A stretch of DNA of 64,000 bases from Lophius americanus. Its lineage: Eukaryota; Chordata; Actinopteri; Lophiiformes; Lophiidae. Both the position numbers and the translations under genes were made by a program. Location of the stretch: positions 893,001 through 957,000 of the forward strand of contig JBBDHG010000116.1 of assembly GCA_037951165.1 (NCBI GenBank), written 5' to 3'. The notes under the pieces are model-generated. The model made no database searches, was not told the DNA's origin, and was given only the letters and a program-made list of their open reading frames with translations. Every line of letters begins with the position of its first letter. Within the stretch, counting starts at the first letter, position 1. Positions 25,847-38,735 of this stretch are shown here, in pieces.

Positions 25847-26639
25847 AGGAGGGGGAGGAGGGGAGTGAGGGGGGAGAAGACACACATTTTCATACTGCCT
25901 GCACACACACATTTATTCTCTGTTTGCAGACACTCACATTCTTTTCCCAAACGCACGGCGTACTGCGCTTGCACGCCCATGGTCAGGTCTGAAGTGAGGT
26001 CAGCCCAGAGAGGTCAGAGGTCACCGGTCTCAGTCCACACTCACCTTCGCGGACACTGGCGAGGCACAGAGCTGGATTGGGGTTCAAATACAGACACAAT
26101 ATCGCTGTGGCTCAGTTTAAAGTACACTGTGGTGGTCATCCTATATAACAGCGTATTCACAACAAAAGGGCAAAACGTGATGGAGTTTCCTTACGAATAG
26201 TTTATTACTGGAATCAAGAACAAATGATTCCACACCTCCTCGATGACTTTTTCCCAAGCCCATCCTCTTTCTATATTTCCGTTGCTACTCAACTTTAGTA
26301 AAAACACAAAAAAAGGTGAATTTCATGCCGTTTGGTTTTGCATTTTAAGACGTCTTATGTCATTGTGTTCAATTCAAATATTGATTCCCCTCGCATAATT
26401 GTCACAGACTTGAGTTTCCTTAGCGTCCCCCAAACAACAGTCAACTACTGGGATCACGTCAGAGTCCGAATTCTTCACTGTAAAAATTGTCTGTAGAAAT
26501 TAATGTAAAAAAAAAAAACCTCACAAATGGCAGCAGTAAAGAAAATTATATTATCGTAAATAACTTCAAAACAATATATATTTAAAAAAAAAAAAGTTAT
26601 ACTTTGAAAGCTTTTTGTAAGATATAATACAGAAAAGTG
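25847..26639. other. Probable cxxc4 intron, no exon seen
   Basis: Purine-rich G-run sequence at 25,838-25,875 (possible G-quadruplex), then ordinary AT-rich sequence. No coding exon was recognised. Confidence 0.4.
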
Positions 26640-26965
26640 TGGCATGGTGGCGCAGTGGTTAGCGCCGTTGCCTCACAGCAGGAAGGACAGGGTTTGAATC
26701 CAAGTCTGCCGGCCTTACTGTGCAGAGTTTGCGTGTTCTCCCTGTGTCGGCGTGGGTTTTCTCCCACAGTCCAGATACAGGTGAATTGTTGACAGTAAAA
26801 TTGCCCGTAGGTTTGGGCGTGAGCGTGTAAGGTTGTAAGTCTCTGTGTCAGCCCAGCTTGAACTGGCGACTTGTCCAGGGTGTACCCCGCCTCTCACCCG
26901 ATGTTAGCTGGGATAGGCTCCAGCCCCCCGTCACCCTGAACAGGATAAGCGGCAGATAATGAATT
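26640..26965 (+). mobile_element. tRNA-like SINE/LINE-tail repeat common in fish
   Basis: It begins with TGGCGCAGTGGTTAGCGCC, resembling a polymerase III A box, and has GGGTTTGAATCC, close to a B box. The familiar fish-repeat body then reads CACAGTCCAGATACAGG, 'attgcccgtagg', TCCAGGGTGTACCCCGCCT and GGGATAGGCTCCAGCCCCC. It ends in GGATAAGCGGCAGATAATG. Such sequences occur in thousands of copies in teleosts. Confidence 0.75.
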
Positions 26966-27599
26966 AATGAATGAACAATACGGAAAATTCATTAATGTCA
27001 CATACAAGTTTTTATCGTAAAAGTATTATCCTGTCTAAATTACAGATACTGCTGGTATGCACATTTGCATTTAGCAAGAGCATACCCTTCTTTCTACAGT
27101 AACAAGGAGCTAATAATATGGTATGTATTTCAGAAATATCGTTGATTTTAAAGTAAAATTAAAATCTGGACTTATTGTCTTTTTCAGTCATTTTACGTAA
27201 TATACACAGGTTGACATATCTAGTTTTTTAAGCTAATTTATTTCAATGTCTAATATTAGGTGAATATATTTTTATGTCAACAAGCTGCAACCAGAGCTGC
27301 TTGTGTTTTACCGTCAATTAAAAAAAAAATTCACACCATTTGGTGTTTCCTTGTGGCAGTGTAAATTTTCATCTCGATATAGATACACATCATTCAGTAG
27401 AATTCACAGTTTCCCCCACCAACAGATACCTGGGATCCAGTAAAAGTCCAAACTCCTCTGGATTTCTTTCCGTGCCTTTCCATACTGTCTTTCAACCTCA
27501 TTTTGTCCTTCTTTGTTATGGTTTTACACATTTGTTGTGTCTTCATTGAATTTTCACCACACAGTTACCTGTGGTTGCCAGGGGTACTGCTCTGAAAAA

Positions 27600-28480
27600 T
27601 AAAGAACAATAAATACCGGCTGGTTGCAGTTAGAAGCTAACAGCAGTTAGGCTCCACTGTCAGCTAGAAGCAGTTAGCTGTAAGTGGAAGTAAGTAGTAG
27701 TGTAGCGAGAAAAAAAAGCTAGCTAAAAATAGTAGTAGGGAAAATTAGCAGCTAGTTGCAGTCACCAGCAGTTAGCAGTAGTTAGTTTCAGCTAGCCGCT
27801 ACTTGCAATACGAAACTAGCAACAGTCAGCAGCTAGTAGTACCTAACATCTAGAAGTAGAAACTAGCAGTCAGTAGGAAATAGAAGGTCGGATCTACGGG
27901 TAGTAAGCATCAAGAAGCAGTTAGCAGCAAGTTACATTTAGTAGAATTTAGAAATTAGCGGCTAGAAGTAGATAGTAGCAGTTAGCGGCTAGCAGAGATT
28001 ATTAACTAGTTGCATTTACCAACTATCAGCATTAAACAGCCAGTAGCAGTTAGAAGCAAGTTGTAATTATTAGCTATCAGCATTCAGAAATTAGCAGTAG
28101 CTAATTTTAGTTAGCGATTAGTTACAGTTAGCAGATAGTTTATGTAAGTAGCTCGCTACTTGAAGTGGAAGTTAGTGGCTAGTACCAGTTAGTAGCTTGA
28201 GAAAGTTAGCAGCTAGTTTCAATCAGTAAATAGTGGCATGTAGTTGCTCGTGGAAGATAGCAGTAAGTTGCAGGTAGAAGTTAGGTGACGTTGCCAGTAA
28301 GTTGCATTTACTACTAACCAGCATTTAGCAACTACAAGCTGTTCGCAGGTACTAGCATTAGCAGCTAATATCATTGAGTAGTAATTAGCATGTAATTTCA
28401 GTAAGCAGGTAATAGCAGTAAGCCCCTAGTAGCAATCAGTAGCTAACTTATATAATTTAGTTGCTAGTAAAGGCTAGAAG
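27600..28480. repeat. Degenerate TAGC-rich repeat (TTAGCAGC/GCTAGTAG words)
   Basis: About 900 bp built almost entirely from permutations of TAGCAG, TTAGC, GCTAG and AGTAG, with no fixed period. It lies upstream of the first coding exon of cxxc4. No ORF of note is present. Confidence 0.8.
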
Positions 28481-28968
28481 ATATAAACTTTTTGCAAGTT
28501 CTTTACCCCCTGACCCTGAGGATGAGATGTTGTAAAAGGAACAAGGATGCTAAAATATTGCTATTGTCACAGGACCTCATTGTTACAATGTCCTGGTGGA
28601 TGTTGAAGTAATTTCTCTTTACGCCGATGATACAATGTTATACACTGCAGCACTTTAGCAGACGGAATGTAAAAACGTTAAATGTAAAGAAAGATGAAAG
28701 TATAGGAGACTAGTGAGAAACGTGTGAGAAAAAAGGCTGATGCATGAGTAGCATCAAGGAAAATTGAGTTCTCCATCAATTCAGCCTATAACGTTGTTTG
28801 ACTTGAAGGTCGTAGTGTAAAAAATGTGATCTTTGGTGTTTGTTTGTTCTTTGGACTCACAGAGTGAAACGAGTCGACCGCTCAGATCTACAGGCTCACC
28901 GACATCCTTCTTGATCGAGTGTGTGTGTGTGTGTGTGTGTGTGGGCGCACGTCAGTGTGTGAGAGGTC

Positions 28969-31613
28969 ATGTCAGGCATGACCAGCAGCGTGTGCGTGGA
29001 GAGTGACCTCTCCTCGATGTTGCAGAGAAGTTCCGCCCCGTCGCACCATCACCCAAATCACCATGGTTACGGTGGACAGGGACAAGTAAGTATTGACCTG
29101 CGTTAACTAAGGCTTTGGTTCAATGTGACCCCCCAGCTACTACAGGGTTCCTGCAGTATTTAACCCTAGCCCCCAGGTCAGACCACTGTAGACCTCCACC
29201 AGATCTTGCATACGTTATGATAGCTCATATTATCTCATTTTTTTCTACATCTGACATGCATTAATTCAGAAAAAATTAACTGTGATATCTGACATTACCC
29301 AACTTTAGCTACAGCAGTTCACATTAGCAAACATTAGCTATGATATCTGACGTTAGCTAAAATTACCTACGACAGCTGACATTAGCTAATTTAGGCTATG
29401 GCATGTTTCATTGCAGGTGTCAGGTCTGACGCCGATGCTGGACTACACGTCGGAGATGGATCGGTACCGCTCCTCCATCGCAAACTTCTATAAGACCAAC
29501 GTTAACATGAACATGAACGTCACAAACTTCCCTCAGTCTGCCAAACTGGCGGCCCGTTTGGCAGCCGCCACGCCCATATTCCCCCCCGCTGCTGCCAGGC
29601 TGGGTGCCATGGCGACAGCGCCGTGGGGTTGCCATGAAAACATGAACATGAATCACCCGGCGGCCATGTTCTGGGGCCGGCCCAAACCAGTGGCGACAAG
29701 CTCGACGCATCACCACCACCATCACCATCACCCTGCAGCCACGCCCGCTCACATGACCTCCTCCTCGCACCCCCACAGTACCAGCATGCACCAGGGCAGT
29801 GCAGGTACAGGAGGGGGAGGAGGAGGGAGCAGTGAGGGGGGAGGAGCTGAAAAACACGGACACACTGCCGTGTCAATCCCTGTCACTCAGGCGACGCATC
29901 ATCATCCCATGGCGCCGGGTAACGGGAACTTCCTGCCTGGTTATGGTAGTGGCACAGACTGCGGAGTTATGAACAAACAAGGACACGCCCACCCAGACAT
30001 GATGGGCCTATCAGAAAGCGGAAACTGCAACGGTGGAGGGGTGATGGGTGGGAGCTTCCTGGGGGGGCTCGGATTACCCCCTGGGGTCATTGTCATGGCC
30101 ATGGGGTCAGCGGAGGCTGGCAGCGCCTTCCAGATGACAGGTGGCCAGCGGTCGCTGACAGACTGCCAGCAGCACGCCAACTCCTCCCCCTGCCCCTCTT
30201 CCTCCTCACCGTCATCATCAGGAGCGACAGCAGGGGGTGTGACCCTGTCGTCATCATCGTCTTCATCATCAGGAGCGGTCGCCAAGAGGAAGAGGAAGCG
30301 GTGCGGTGTGTGTGGGCCATGCAGGCGACTCATCAACTGCGGCGTCTGCTCGTCGTGTCGCAACAGGAAGACGGGTCACCAGATTTGCAAATTCAGGAAG
30401 TGCGAAGAGCTAAAGAAGAAACCAGGGGGAGGAGGCGGGGCTCTGGAGGTGAAGACGCACACCACACAGGAAGTAGAATTTAGAGACTCTTCTAGCTTTG
30501 CCCTTGTTTCAATGGTTACATCGTCTAGGAACCAATACATATCAGTCTTTTTCAAACATGTCCGTTATCACTTTCACACTTCTACACACCCTTACAATAT
30601 GACCACAGGATGGAAAAACAACAAACATGTAGATATTAAAAGGGTAGTCTTGACGATGCTAACGCCATGTAACCTCAGCTAGCCTCTACTAACCTCAGCA
30701 AATTTCCTCTCGTCTCAGCAAGTCTCAGCTAACCTATGCTAACTCAGTTTATCTCAGCAAGCCTCAGCTATTTTCAGCTAGTGTCAGCCAATCTCAGCCA
30801 CCCTTAGCTAGCTTTAGCTAACTTTAGCTAGACTCTGCTTATCTCATCGAGCCTCAGCTAAATTTAGCTAACCTCTCATAATCATAGATAATCTAATCTT
30901 GCTAAAGACTAACTTCAGCTAGTCTCATCAAGCCTCACCTGAACTCAGCTAACCTCCGGTAATCTCAGCTATCCTCAATTTACCACAGTGAGTTTCATCT
31001 CACAAAGTTTGCCTACGCTAACCTCAGCTAGAACCCGCTAACCTCAGTTAGTGTCAGTGGCCCTCCGCTACTCTCAGCTACCCACAGCTAGCCTTAGCTA
31101 ATGTCAGCAAGCTTCAGCTAAACTAAATTCCATTTAGCAGAGACATCATCATCAACATCATCTTGCCTTAGCGAGTCTTGCAAGCGTCAGCTAGCCACAG
31201 CTAAGCTCTGCTTACCTCAACTTGCTTGAGCAAACCTCTGCAAACATCAGCTACTTTCAGCGAACCTCCTCTGATCTCAGCAAATGTCCGCTGAGTTCAA
31301 CTAACCTCAGCTAGGTGCAGTTAGGTAAGGTAAAACGTGAAATGAAGACGTGCCGAAAGATTCTGGGGATTCCACACTGGTTTGTGGTACACTTTACAAG
31401 AATGAGTGTGTGTGTTCGTGTGTGGGAATGTGTGCGTGTGTGTGTTTGTGTCTGTGTGTGTGTTTGTGTGTGTGTGTGTGCTGGAAGCCTTCGCTCTCCC
31501 TGCAGAGTGTGAACGCTGTTAAGATGGTGGGAGGTGAAAAGCGAGGGCTGACTCCCTGCAGAGGTCTGGCAGATGGCCAACACACACACATACGCACACA
31601 CACACACACACAC

Positions 31614-31673
<60 letters not shown>

Positions 31674-33171
31674 CAGGAGATAAGTAGTCTACTCAGCTTT
31701 ATCGCTGGGAATGGGTTGAGGTTCGGCGTGTGTGTGTTTGACACAGCTGTTTGACCTCATTGATGACTCCATATGTCTCTCTCACACTCTCCCTGTTGGC
31801 ACTTAAAGATTACATGGAGTGGTGTGAAGTAAACAAGATAATGAAATGTATGAAACGAGATACAACGAGATAGTATTAAAGGGGATGATAATAGATGAGA
31901 TTAAATGAGATAATATCATAGAAAATAAGACAAGATGAAATGAGATGAGATCAGATTAGGTGAATTTAGATGAGATGAGAAAGGACAAAATAAAACAACT
32001 TGAGATGAGGTGATAAGATGAGAGAAGGTGAGATGTAATAAGACGAGATGAAATAAATGAGACAAGATGTAAGATCGTAGGCTGAGATGAGGTATGGTGA
32101 TCAGATCAGATAAGATGAGTTCCAATAATAATAGATGAGATAAGTTTAGCTGAGATATGATAATAAGATATGATAAGGTAAGATGCAATGAGATAAGATG
32201 AGATAAGGTAAGATGAGAAAAGGTAAGGTAAGATAAGATAAAATAAGATGAGATAAAGTAAGATTAGATGAGGTAAGATGAGAAAAAGATAAGATAAAAT
32301 AAAATAAGATGAGATAAAGTAAGATAAAATAAAATAAGATGACATAAGGTAAGATAAAATAAAATAAGATGAGATAAGGTAAAATGAGATAAGATAAGAT
32401 AAGATAAGATTAGATGAGTTGAGATTAGATAAGTTTAGATGAGTTGAGATAAAATAAGATTAGATGAGTTGAGATAAGATAAGATTAGATGAGTTGAGAT
32501 AAGATAAGATAAGATTAGATGAGTTGAGATAAAATAAGATTAGATGAGTTGAGATAAAATAAGATTAGATGAGTTGAAATAAGATAAGATTAGATGAGTT
32601 GAAATAAGATAAGATTAGATGAGTTGAGATAAGATAAGATAAGATTAGATGGGTTGAGATAAGATAAGATTAGATGAGTTGAGATAAAATAAGATTAGAT
32701 GAGTTGAAATAAGATAAGATTAGATGAGTTGAGATAAAATAAGATTAGATGAGTTGAGATAAGATAAGATTAGATGAGTTGAGATAAAATAAGATTAGAT
32801 GAGTTGAAATAAGATAAGATTAGATGAGTTGAGATAAGATAAGATTAGATCACATAAGGTGCAGAAGTACGACGCCTAGTGACCAAATCAAGTGACATCA
32901 CAAATAGCTTATTTCCTAAACACTATGGATGACAGTTTATAGTTAAAAAAAACAATACATTTATAACGACATCATCTCATCAACAGAAAGGTTACCAGAC
33001 AAAACACTGTTTATATTTAATAGAAAGTGTTGCTTATTCAAAGGCAGGAGAAACAAACAAAATCACTTGAATATAAAGTATGTTATAAATAAAATGTATT
33101 ATTATTTTATTTTAAAACATTTCACTGAGATTTATTTTTTACTGTAACCCTTTCCAAACACACTCATGGTG

Positions 33172-33206
<35 letters not shown>

Positions 33207-33209
33207 GCT

Positions 33210-33240
<31 letters not shown>

Positions 33241-33448
33241 TTGTGAGAGTGTGTGTGTGTGTGTTTGTGTGTGTATGTGTTAGTGTGTTTGTGTTTGTGT
33301 GTTTGTGAGTGTGTGTGTGTGTGTGCTTGTGAGTGTGTGTGTGTGTGTGTGTGTTTGTGTTTGTGTGTGTGTTTGTGAGTGTGTGTGTGTGTGTGTGTTT
33401 GTGAGCGTGTGTTTGTTTGTGTGTGTTTGTGAGTGTGTATGTGTGTGA

Positions 33449-33480
<32 letters not shown>

Positions 33481-34133
33481 TAGTGTGTGTGTTTGTGTGT
33501 TCGTGAGTGTGTATATGTGTGTGTGTGTGTTAGTGTGTGTGTTTGTGTGTTCGTGAGTGTGTGTCAGCAGGCAGTTTCATACTCGTGCCTCTTACTTCCT
33601 GTCCCGTTCTATTTTTTGATGGCAACCCAGTAGAATCCCAGCCAATCACGTGTTTCCTGTGCCGCATGAGCAGCAAAGCCTCATGGGTAGTTTTTTTTCG
33701 AAAGAAGTCACATCTTTGTAAGAAACTTTAAACGGAAATCAAAAGTCAAAACGGATGTAGTTAATTTTAAAGGGATAATCCACCTAAAATATCTATGTCA
33801 ACCCAGTCTCTAACAGGTTCCGGTTCTGATGAGGGTTAGGCACAGAAAGGTGCCTGATGAAGGTCTGGAACCGGAACCTAAGGCTGATAAAGGTCTGGTA
33901 CTGGAACCTCAGGTTAATTAAGATATGGTACCGGAACCTAAGGCTGATAAAGGTCTGGTACTGGAACCCCAGGTTAATTAAGATATGGTACCGGAACCTA
34001 AGGCTGATAAAGGTCTGGTACCGGAACCTCAGGTTGATGAGGGTCTGTTTCTCTGTCTCACTTCTTTTCTTGTCTTCCCTCTTAGCGGCCGCCCTCCGTC
34101 CCAACTGGCGAAGCATTCCGTTGGTTCTTCTAG
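28969..34133 (+). CDS. cxxc4: CXXC-type zinc finger protein 4 (IDAX), three coding exons, about 398 aa
   Basis: Coding exons are 28969-29085 (39 codons), 29417-30448 (344 codons) and 34086-34133 (15 codons plus TAG); all junctions are phase 0. The ATG at 28969 follows an in-frame TGA at 28960; a second in-frame ATG lies at 28978. Exon 2 opens with MLDYTSEMDRYRSSIANFYK, like the long vertebrate CXXC4 form, and has His- and Gly-rich stretches and LPPGVIVM. The CXXC domain is at about residues 329-375: CGVCGPC, then CGVCSSC, then CKFRKC. It binds unmethylated CpG. It also contains KTGHQI, the internal motif that binds the Dishevelled PDZ domain, by which the family inhibits Wnt signalling. The last exon gives EAFRWFF, the family C-terminus. 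Without exon 3, exon 2 would read into an unrelated tail. Confidence 0.93.
30680..31320. repeat. Degenerate CTCAGCTAAC-type repeat in cxxc4 intron
   Basis: About 640 bp dominated by variants of CTCAGCTA, CTCAGCAA and ACCTCAGC, roughly 10-15 bp each and diverged. It follows exon 2 closely and complements the TAGC-rich block at 27.6-28.5 kb. Confidence 0.8.
31408..31672. repeat. (TG)n then (CA)n microsatellites
   Basis: TG-rich run at about 31,408-31,482 and CA-rich run at about 31,581-31,672, separated by about 100 bp of unique sequence. The two are opposite in orientation and could pair as single strands. Confidence 0.9.
31830..32850. repeat. GATA/GATG purine-rich satellite, about 25-bp units in the right half
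   Basis: About 1 kb of AGATAAG, AGATGAG and TTAGATGAGTTG words. From about 32,400 to 32,850 it forms a regular array with a core TAAGATTAGATGAGTTGAGA and spacing of 25-30 bp. It lies in the last cxxc4 intron. Confidence 0.9.
33170..33565. repeat. Imperfect (TG)n microsatellite, about 400 bp
   Basis: TG repeats interrupted by TTTG, GAG, TAG and TATA variants. In the last cxxc4 intron. Confidence 0.95.
33851..34048. repeat. 30/60-bp tandem repeat directly before the final cxxc4 exon
   Basis: About six and a half 30-bp units alternate between two subtypes, giving a 60-bp higher-order period. Shared core: GGTACCGGAACCT or GGTACTGGAACC. It ends about 40 bp before the acceptor of the 15-codon exon. 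Confidence 0.9.
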
Positions 34134-34544
34134 CCCGCCTCTCCCCGGACAGCCAATGGCTGAACAGGAAGTACCATCACAAATAGACTACCCAGTCCAG
34201 CTCGGATGATTTCCTAGCAAGGAGTTTTGTAATTGAACTTTGGGAACATGATTACAACTTCATAACTTGTGGACGACAGTTTAAGACTAAATCCCACGTC
34301 AGGGAGGACAAACAACCAGCCAGCAGGACTAAAGAAGTGGAGGCAGCTTGGTCACAGGAAACAGGAAGTGCCCGATCGATTGGAGCAATGATTTCATAAT
34401 CAGACGATATCTTGATCTTGATCTTGATTGCAGGTAAATGTATTAATCCCTGAACTCCAGAGACGTCTTCACCTTTTAAACCCGAGGTCCTTCTTGGCAG
34501 TCATCGTCTGAGCAGTCTGCCCTGGAGTATTTGTGTTTCTGGTG

Positions 34545-34953
34545 ATACGCACCGATCAGCCATAACATTATAATCAAGGACCAAACTGTAATATCTATTT
34601 GACTGGATCAGAGCATCTCAAGACCTGCAGGGCTTGTTGGGAGTTCTGAGTCTGCAGTGGTTCTAACCCAATGGTTGAGGAATGGTTGTAGGAGCACAAC
34701 AACCTGTTCAGTGGTTTGACTCGATGTCCAAATTCCCCATCCAATCCACCATCTGTGGGATGTGATGGACCAACTAGTGCCATCCACAGAGGCACCCTTC
34801 AAAAATAATTTTCTTGGTACCAGATTCCAGAGCACACCTTCAGAGTTCTGCTGGAGCCCATTCCTTGATTTGTCAGAGTTGTCTCGGACACAAAAGGGAG
34901 ATCAACAACCTATCAGGCAGGGGGTCATTATTTTATGGCTGATCGGTGTACAT
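34545..34953. mobile_element. Non-autonomous DNA transposon (MITE-like) with inverted ends
   Basis: The left end carries CACCGATCAGCCATAACATT. The right end carries TTTTATGGCTGATCGGTG, close to its reverse complement. The 410-bp body has no transposase. Similar ends with ACACCGATCAGSCATAACAT are common in fish genomes. It sits about 410 bp after the cxxc4 stop, probably within or just past its 3' UTR. Confidence 0.75.
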
Positions 34954-37900
34954 GACCAACTTGACATAGCCTACTAGATCGGGTACATTCCTGACATGGT
35001 CCCCCCCCACCCTCGACCATATTTCATACAAATCTTTCCAGCAGATTTTAGAAACCGAAGGATTGGGGTTGAGATTGAGGCAGGAGTTTCCTGTCAGTGG
35101 CCGACATTCATCAAACCAAAACTTCAGTGGTTTTCATGTTACATTGTAAATTTCTGGGTTTTTTTCAAACACCATCAACAAGTTTCCCAGTGATGTTGAG
35201 GGTCCAAAGAATGTCTCCACATCTACGTCCTGTCTGGCGCTCACGACGTGTGACCAAACTGTCCCCTCCCTCCTCCACCTCTTCCCAACAAACATCCCAG
35301 ACCAATATGGGCGTCCTGCTGTGAACCACTGCTGTCACCACGGAAACAAACACAGTCTGACCCCTAGAGGGACACTGAGGGGGTCCATAGGGGGACACTG
35401 AGGAGGTCCAAACTGACCTAAGCAGGAAGTTCTCCCGGACTGTGTGCCACAGTCTGACTTCAACTACCACATCACTGTTACCCATCTCTTCCGTCTACCT
35501 CTTCCTCCAGACCTTAAACCAACACCATCCATTCCTGCTCTTCTGCTCACAAGCTGCTTCTGAACTCTCTATCGGGTCCAGAGCTAATCTGGCTCTTGTC
35601 ACTCCCAAACATCTCCAATCTAAAGTTCTCAGGGCACAGTCTTACTTCCTGTTGGTTTCACACACCAAACGGTAAGAACTTGTTGTAGTTTTGTAACGGC
35701 GTTGGCTCTGAACTGACTCCTGTATGTGTTTATCGACGGGCTAATCGTCACCACGACCTCAGAGAGAGTTCAGAACCAGTAACCAACCACATGGATGGGA
35801 GCCGCCGCCCGCAGCTGAACTGTGGGAACTAACAGGAAACCGTCTGGGACACTTTGCAGAACCCTGGAACCCAAAAGAACTGAAGGATTGGAACATTCTA
35901 CGATATTTCCAACACATTCTGTGACGGCATCTAAACTCGCATTCAGGCTGTGACGCTGTGGTTAAAGACCACCTGAGACGCAGTTGTTGTGTCTCACGTA
36001 ACACCTCTTCAGCACGAAGAATGCTGGTATGCTCAGAATCCACCTTCATACCGGGGAAATGGATCCTCATTCACATGGACACGTTATGATGGAAAACGCT
36101 GTAGTGTGCATTCAAGGCCAGTAGGTGTCGGCGTAGGCGTGAGAACGCGATCATCCACCATTGCTTCTTTTATTCAATACGCATGTAGCTATTTGACAAA
36201 ATAAACGTGATCGATAAGGGCGAGGAGTAGCCGTGACAGTTTTCACTTGAATTGCATCTTCCCAGTTGGCATGGCGACAGAGACATTTAAAAAAAATAAT
36301 ACTCTGGAATCCCACATTTCTTATTTCCGGCCCTTAAAACACCAGTTTTAGCATCAAACCACAGCAAAAGAGTTACTTCTCTATGTTAGCAAAGTAAGGC
36401 TGCAGAGTGGAAGGTTTTCTGTTGCTGTGTAAACAGAACTGCCTCCTCGCCTAGTCTCCTTCTCGTCTCCTTCTCGTCTCCTTCTCGTCTCCTTGTCTCC
36501 ATTGCTCCTAGCGTTAACCGCATCCTAATATAATTTTATATTGCACTTTTTTACTTCACTTTTTATTTTATTTGCATTACTCCAGCGATACAAACTTGCT
36601 TTAATTTATCCATCCCAGTCCATACTGTACGACCTCACACTGTTTTCCTTCTTCGCCTCAACTTTTCTTGTAGTTTGATAAGTCATCTACGTTTTACACT
36701 TAAACTTTTACTTAAAAAAAGCCAGATCCCCACGTCAAGCCAAAAACTATGATCCGCTCGCCCCCCCACTTCACCAATATCCTACTGGTGGCACATCGTG
36801 AAACACGTTCTAGCCCAAGTTTAAAATTTCAACATAGAATTAGCTTGCGACATTTTCCCGGCAAATCAGGAACCACTCAAAGAGTTTCATTCTTCTTGGT
36901 GTAGTTCTCAGCAACTTCTTTTTCTGCAAATAACCAACGGCCACAATGAGCTACTGTCAACGCTAAGGTCCTCCTCTTCATCAACATCATACTCACATCC
37001 GGAGAATCCCAACTCTGACGGCTTTCATGTCACGTCTATCTCTCGCCCAAGTTTACATTTTTAACGTAAAATTTGCATCATCGTGCCATTTGTAAAGTGC
37101 GTTATAAATTAAATGTAATATTACAATTATTATTATTATTTGCATCTGAATCTGCGATTATGCAAATGATTGCATTACCTTTATGTAACCGGGTCGTGCT
37201 TAAAGTTCTGTACACTTCGCGTGTTGAGCGGAGCTGCAAACCTCATAACTCCTTCACCCATCAGGAAGAACTCATTTAAATATTATGCACATCTGAAACC
37301 AAGGCGGGTTGTGTTTTGGGAAACAAAGGTGTCTCATTTTTCAGTCCCTACAGGAAGTTGTGGTCTCATGATTTCAGTCCCCCGTGTCAAGCATGCGTCT
37401 TCCTGGAAGGACCTGATAGTAAGGCGCTCCATCAGGAGGTCAACCAGGTGAATGTTTAGATCCTGTTTATATCGGTGCCACACAGCAAAGCGAAGGGAAT
37501 CTGTTCCTCCTGACTTCAAAATAAGTAAGAATTCTAAAGTCTGATTTGAGGTGGAACGGTGGCGCCCAAACCCAGCCAATCAGAGAGCAGAGCACAGTAG
37601 CAGAGCACCGTTGCATCATAATGCCTGGATTTAACAGTCAGAATCTGAACGGGCGTCACAGACGTGTTGGAAATTTGTATTTTTGATCTGTTGATTTTAT
37701 TTTGGTTATTCACTGCGGAGCTGGAACCGAACGCTTCCTTCCTCAAGGGTCAGGTGAGTAAAGGGGGGCTAAGACGTTTGATTTTTCCTCCTGGTGAATT
37801 TTTTCTGTGACCTCTTTCATGTGATGAATTGTAATAAAGTAAATTCAGAGATGAGGCATTGGTGTGTGACGAAGGAAGATGGATGTCGGCCGGTTGCATC

Positions 37901-38735
37901 ATCAGTGTGTGCGGCGAGTAAAAGAACAATATGTTTGTGTGAATGCCACAAGATGGAAGCCGCCCATGTATGTGTTGGTGGGTGGGGGCTCACAGACAGA
38001 CAGAGATGCTGGTTGTCCCTGACGACGGTGCACCGTGTTGCCTAGCAACAGCGCTAACAATGGCCCACCGGCAGTGCTAGAATGTGGGCGTAGACTGTTC
38101 TCTCAGGCAGCTATGACATCTCTGATTGACAGCTCCCAGATCTGCTGGTTTTTGTTTAATCATCTTTTATATAAGTCCAATTGTGCGACCCCACCTGTGT
38201 CGCGTTGAGAGCTGATACCAGAAACATAAACAATGTCTCCAAGATGTAAAATCAGGATGTGGCTGAAAATAAAAGTGATTTAAAATATTATTTTTTGCAA
38301 ACTGAATGGGACTAAAACCATTTATAACATTAAGACTAATAAAAAGTTTGGTTGCTGTTAGAAATAATATTTTAAATATTATGAAAACTGAAAGTTTAGA
38401 TCAGAAATAAGAAAGAAAAAAAATACAACTAAACCAAAAAATGTAACTTAACATATCATGACATTGGAAATTATATTCAAGAAAGACTTTTGGTAAACTT
38501 GATGTTTGGATGGTGAACTGCAGATCGGGAGGGTTTTTAAACACTGACATCTGGTTCCTCTGGTGTTCTCAGGGAGCTGCTGTCAGTTCTCCGTTGTCTT
38601 CTGGGTTCTGGACGCTCGACCTGGCTCTGACCCACAGCAAGCATTTAAAAGGCACTTAATTGAAGCCTGATTGTCTTAATTAGGGAGAGAAGATTTCGGT
38701 CTCCCTGGAGGATCATCGCTCCTCTGAGGTAGGGG
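34954..38735. other. Spacer between cxxc4 and topors
   Basis: No convincing exon. An AATAAA near 36,199 could end a long cxxc4 transcript. Around 37,100-37,140 there is a 'gttataaattaaatgtaatatta' word like an L2-type tail. Several ORFs of 60-100 codons look like chance. Confidence 0.4.

Noticed and set aside
30449..30682. Continuation of the cxxc4 exon 2 ORF past 30,448
   Set aside because: The frame after the GTGAAG donor has no family similarity, while a phase-matched exon at 34,086 gives the conserved EAFRWFF end.
28969..34133. The CXXC gene as the CXXC exon of tet3 (human WBP1 and TET3 are neighbours)
   Set aside because: The domain reads CGVC...RLINCGVCSSC...CKFRKCEELKKKP, and the N-terminal text, LPPGVIVM and EAFRWFF end are CXXC4 features; no TET catalytic exon follows.
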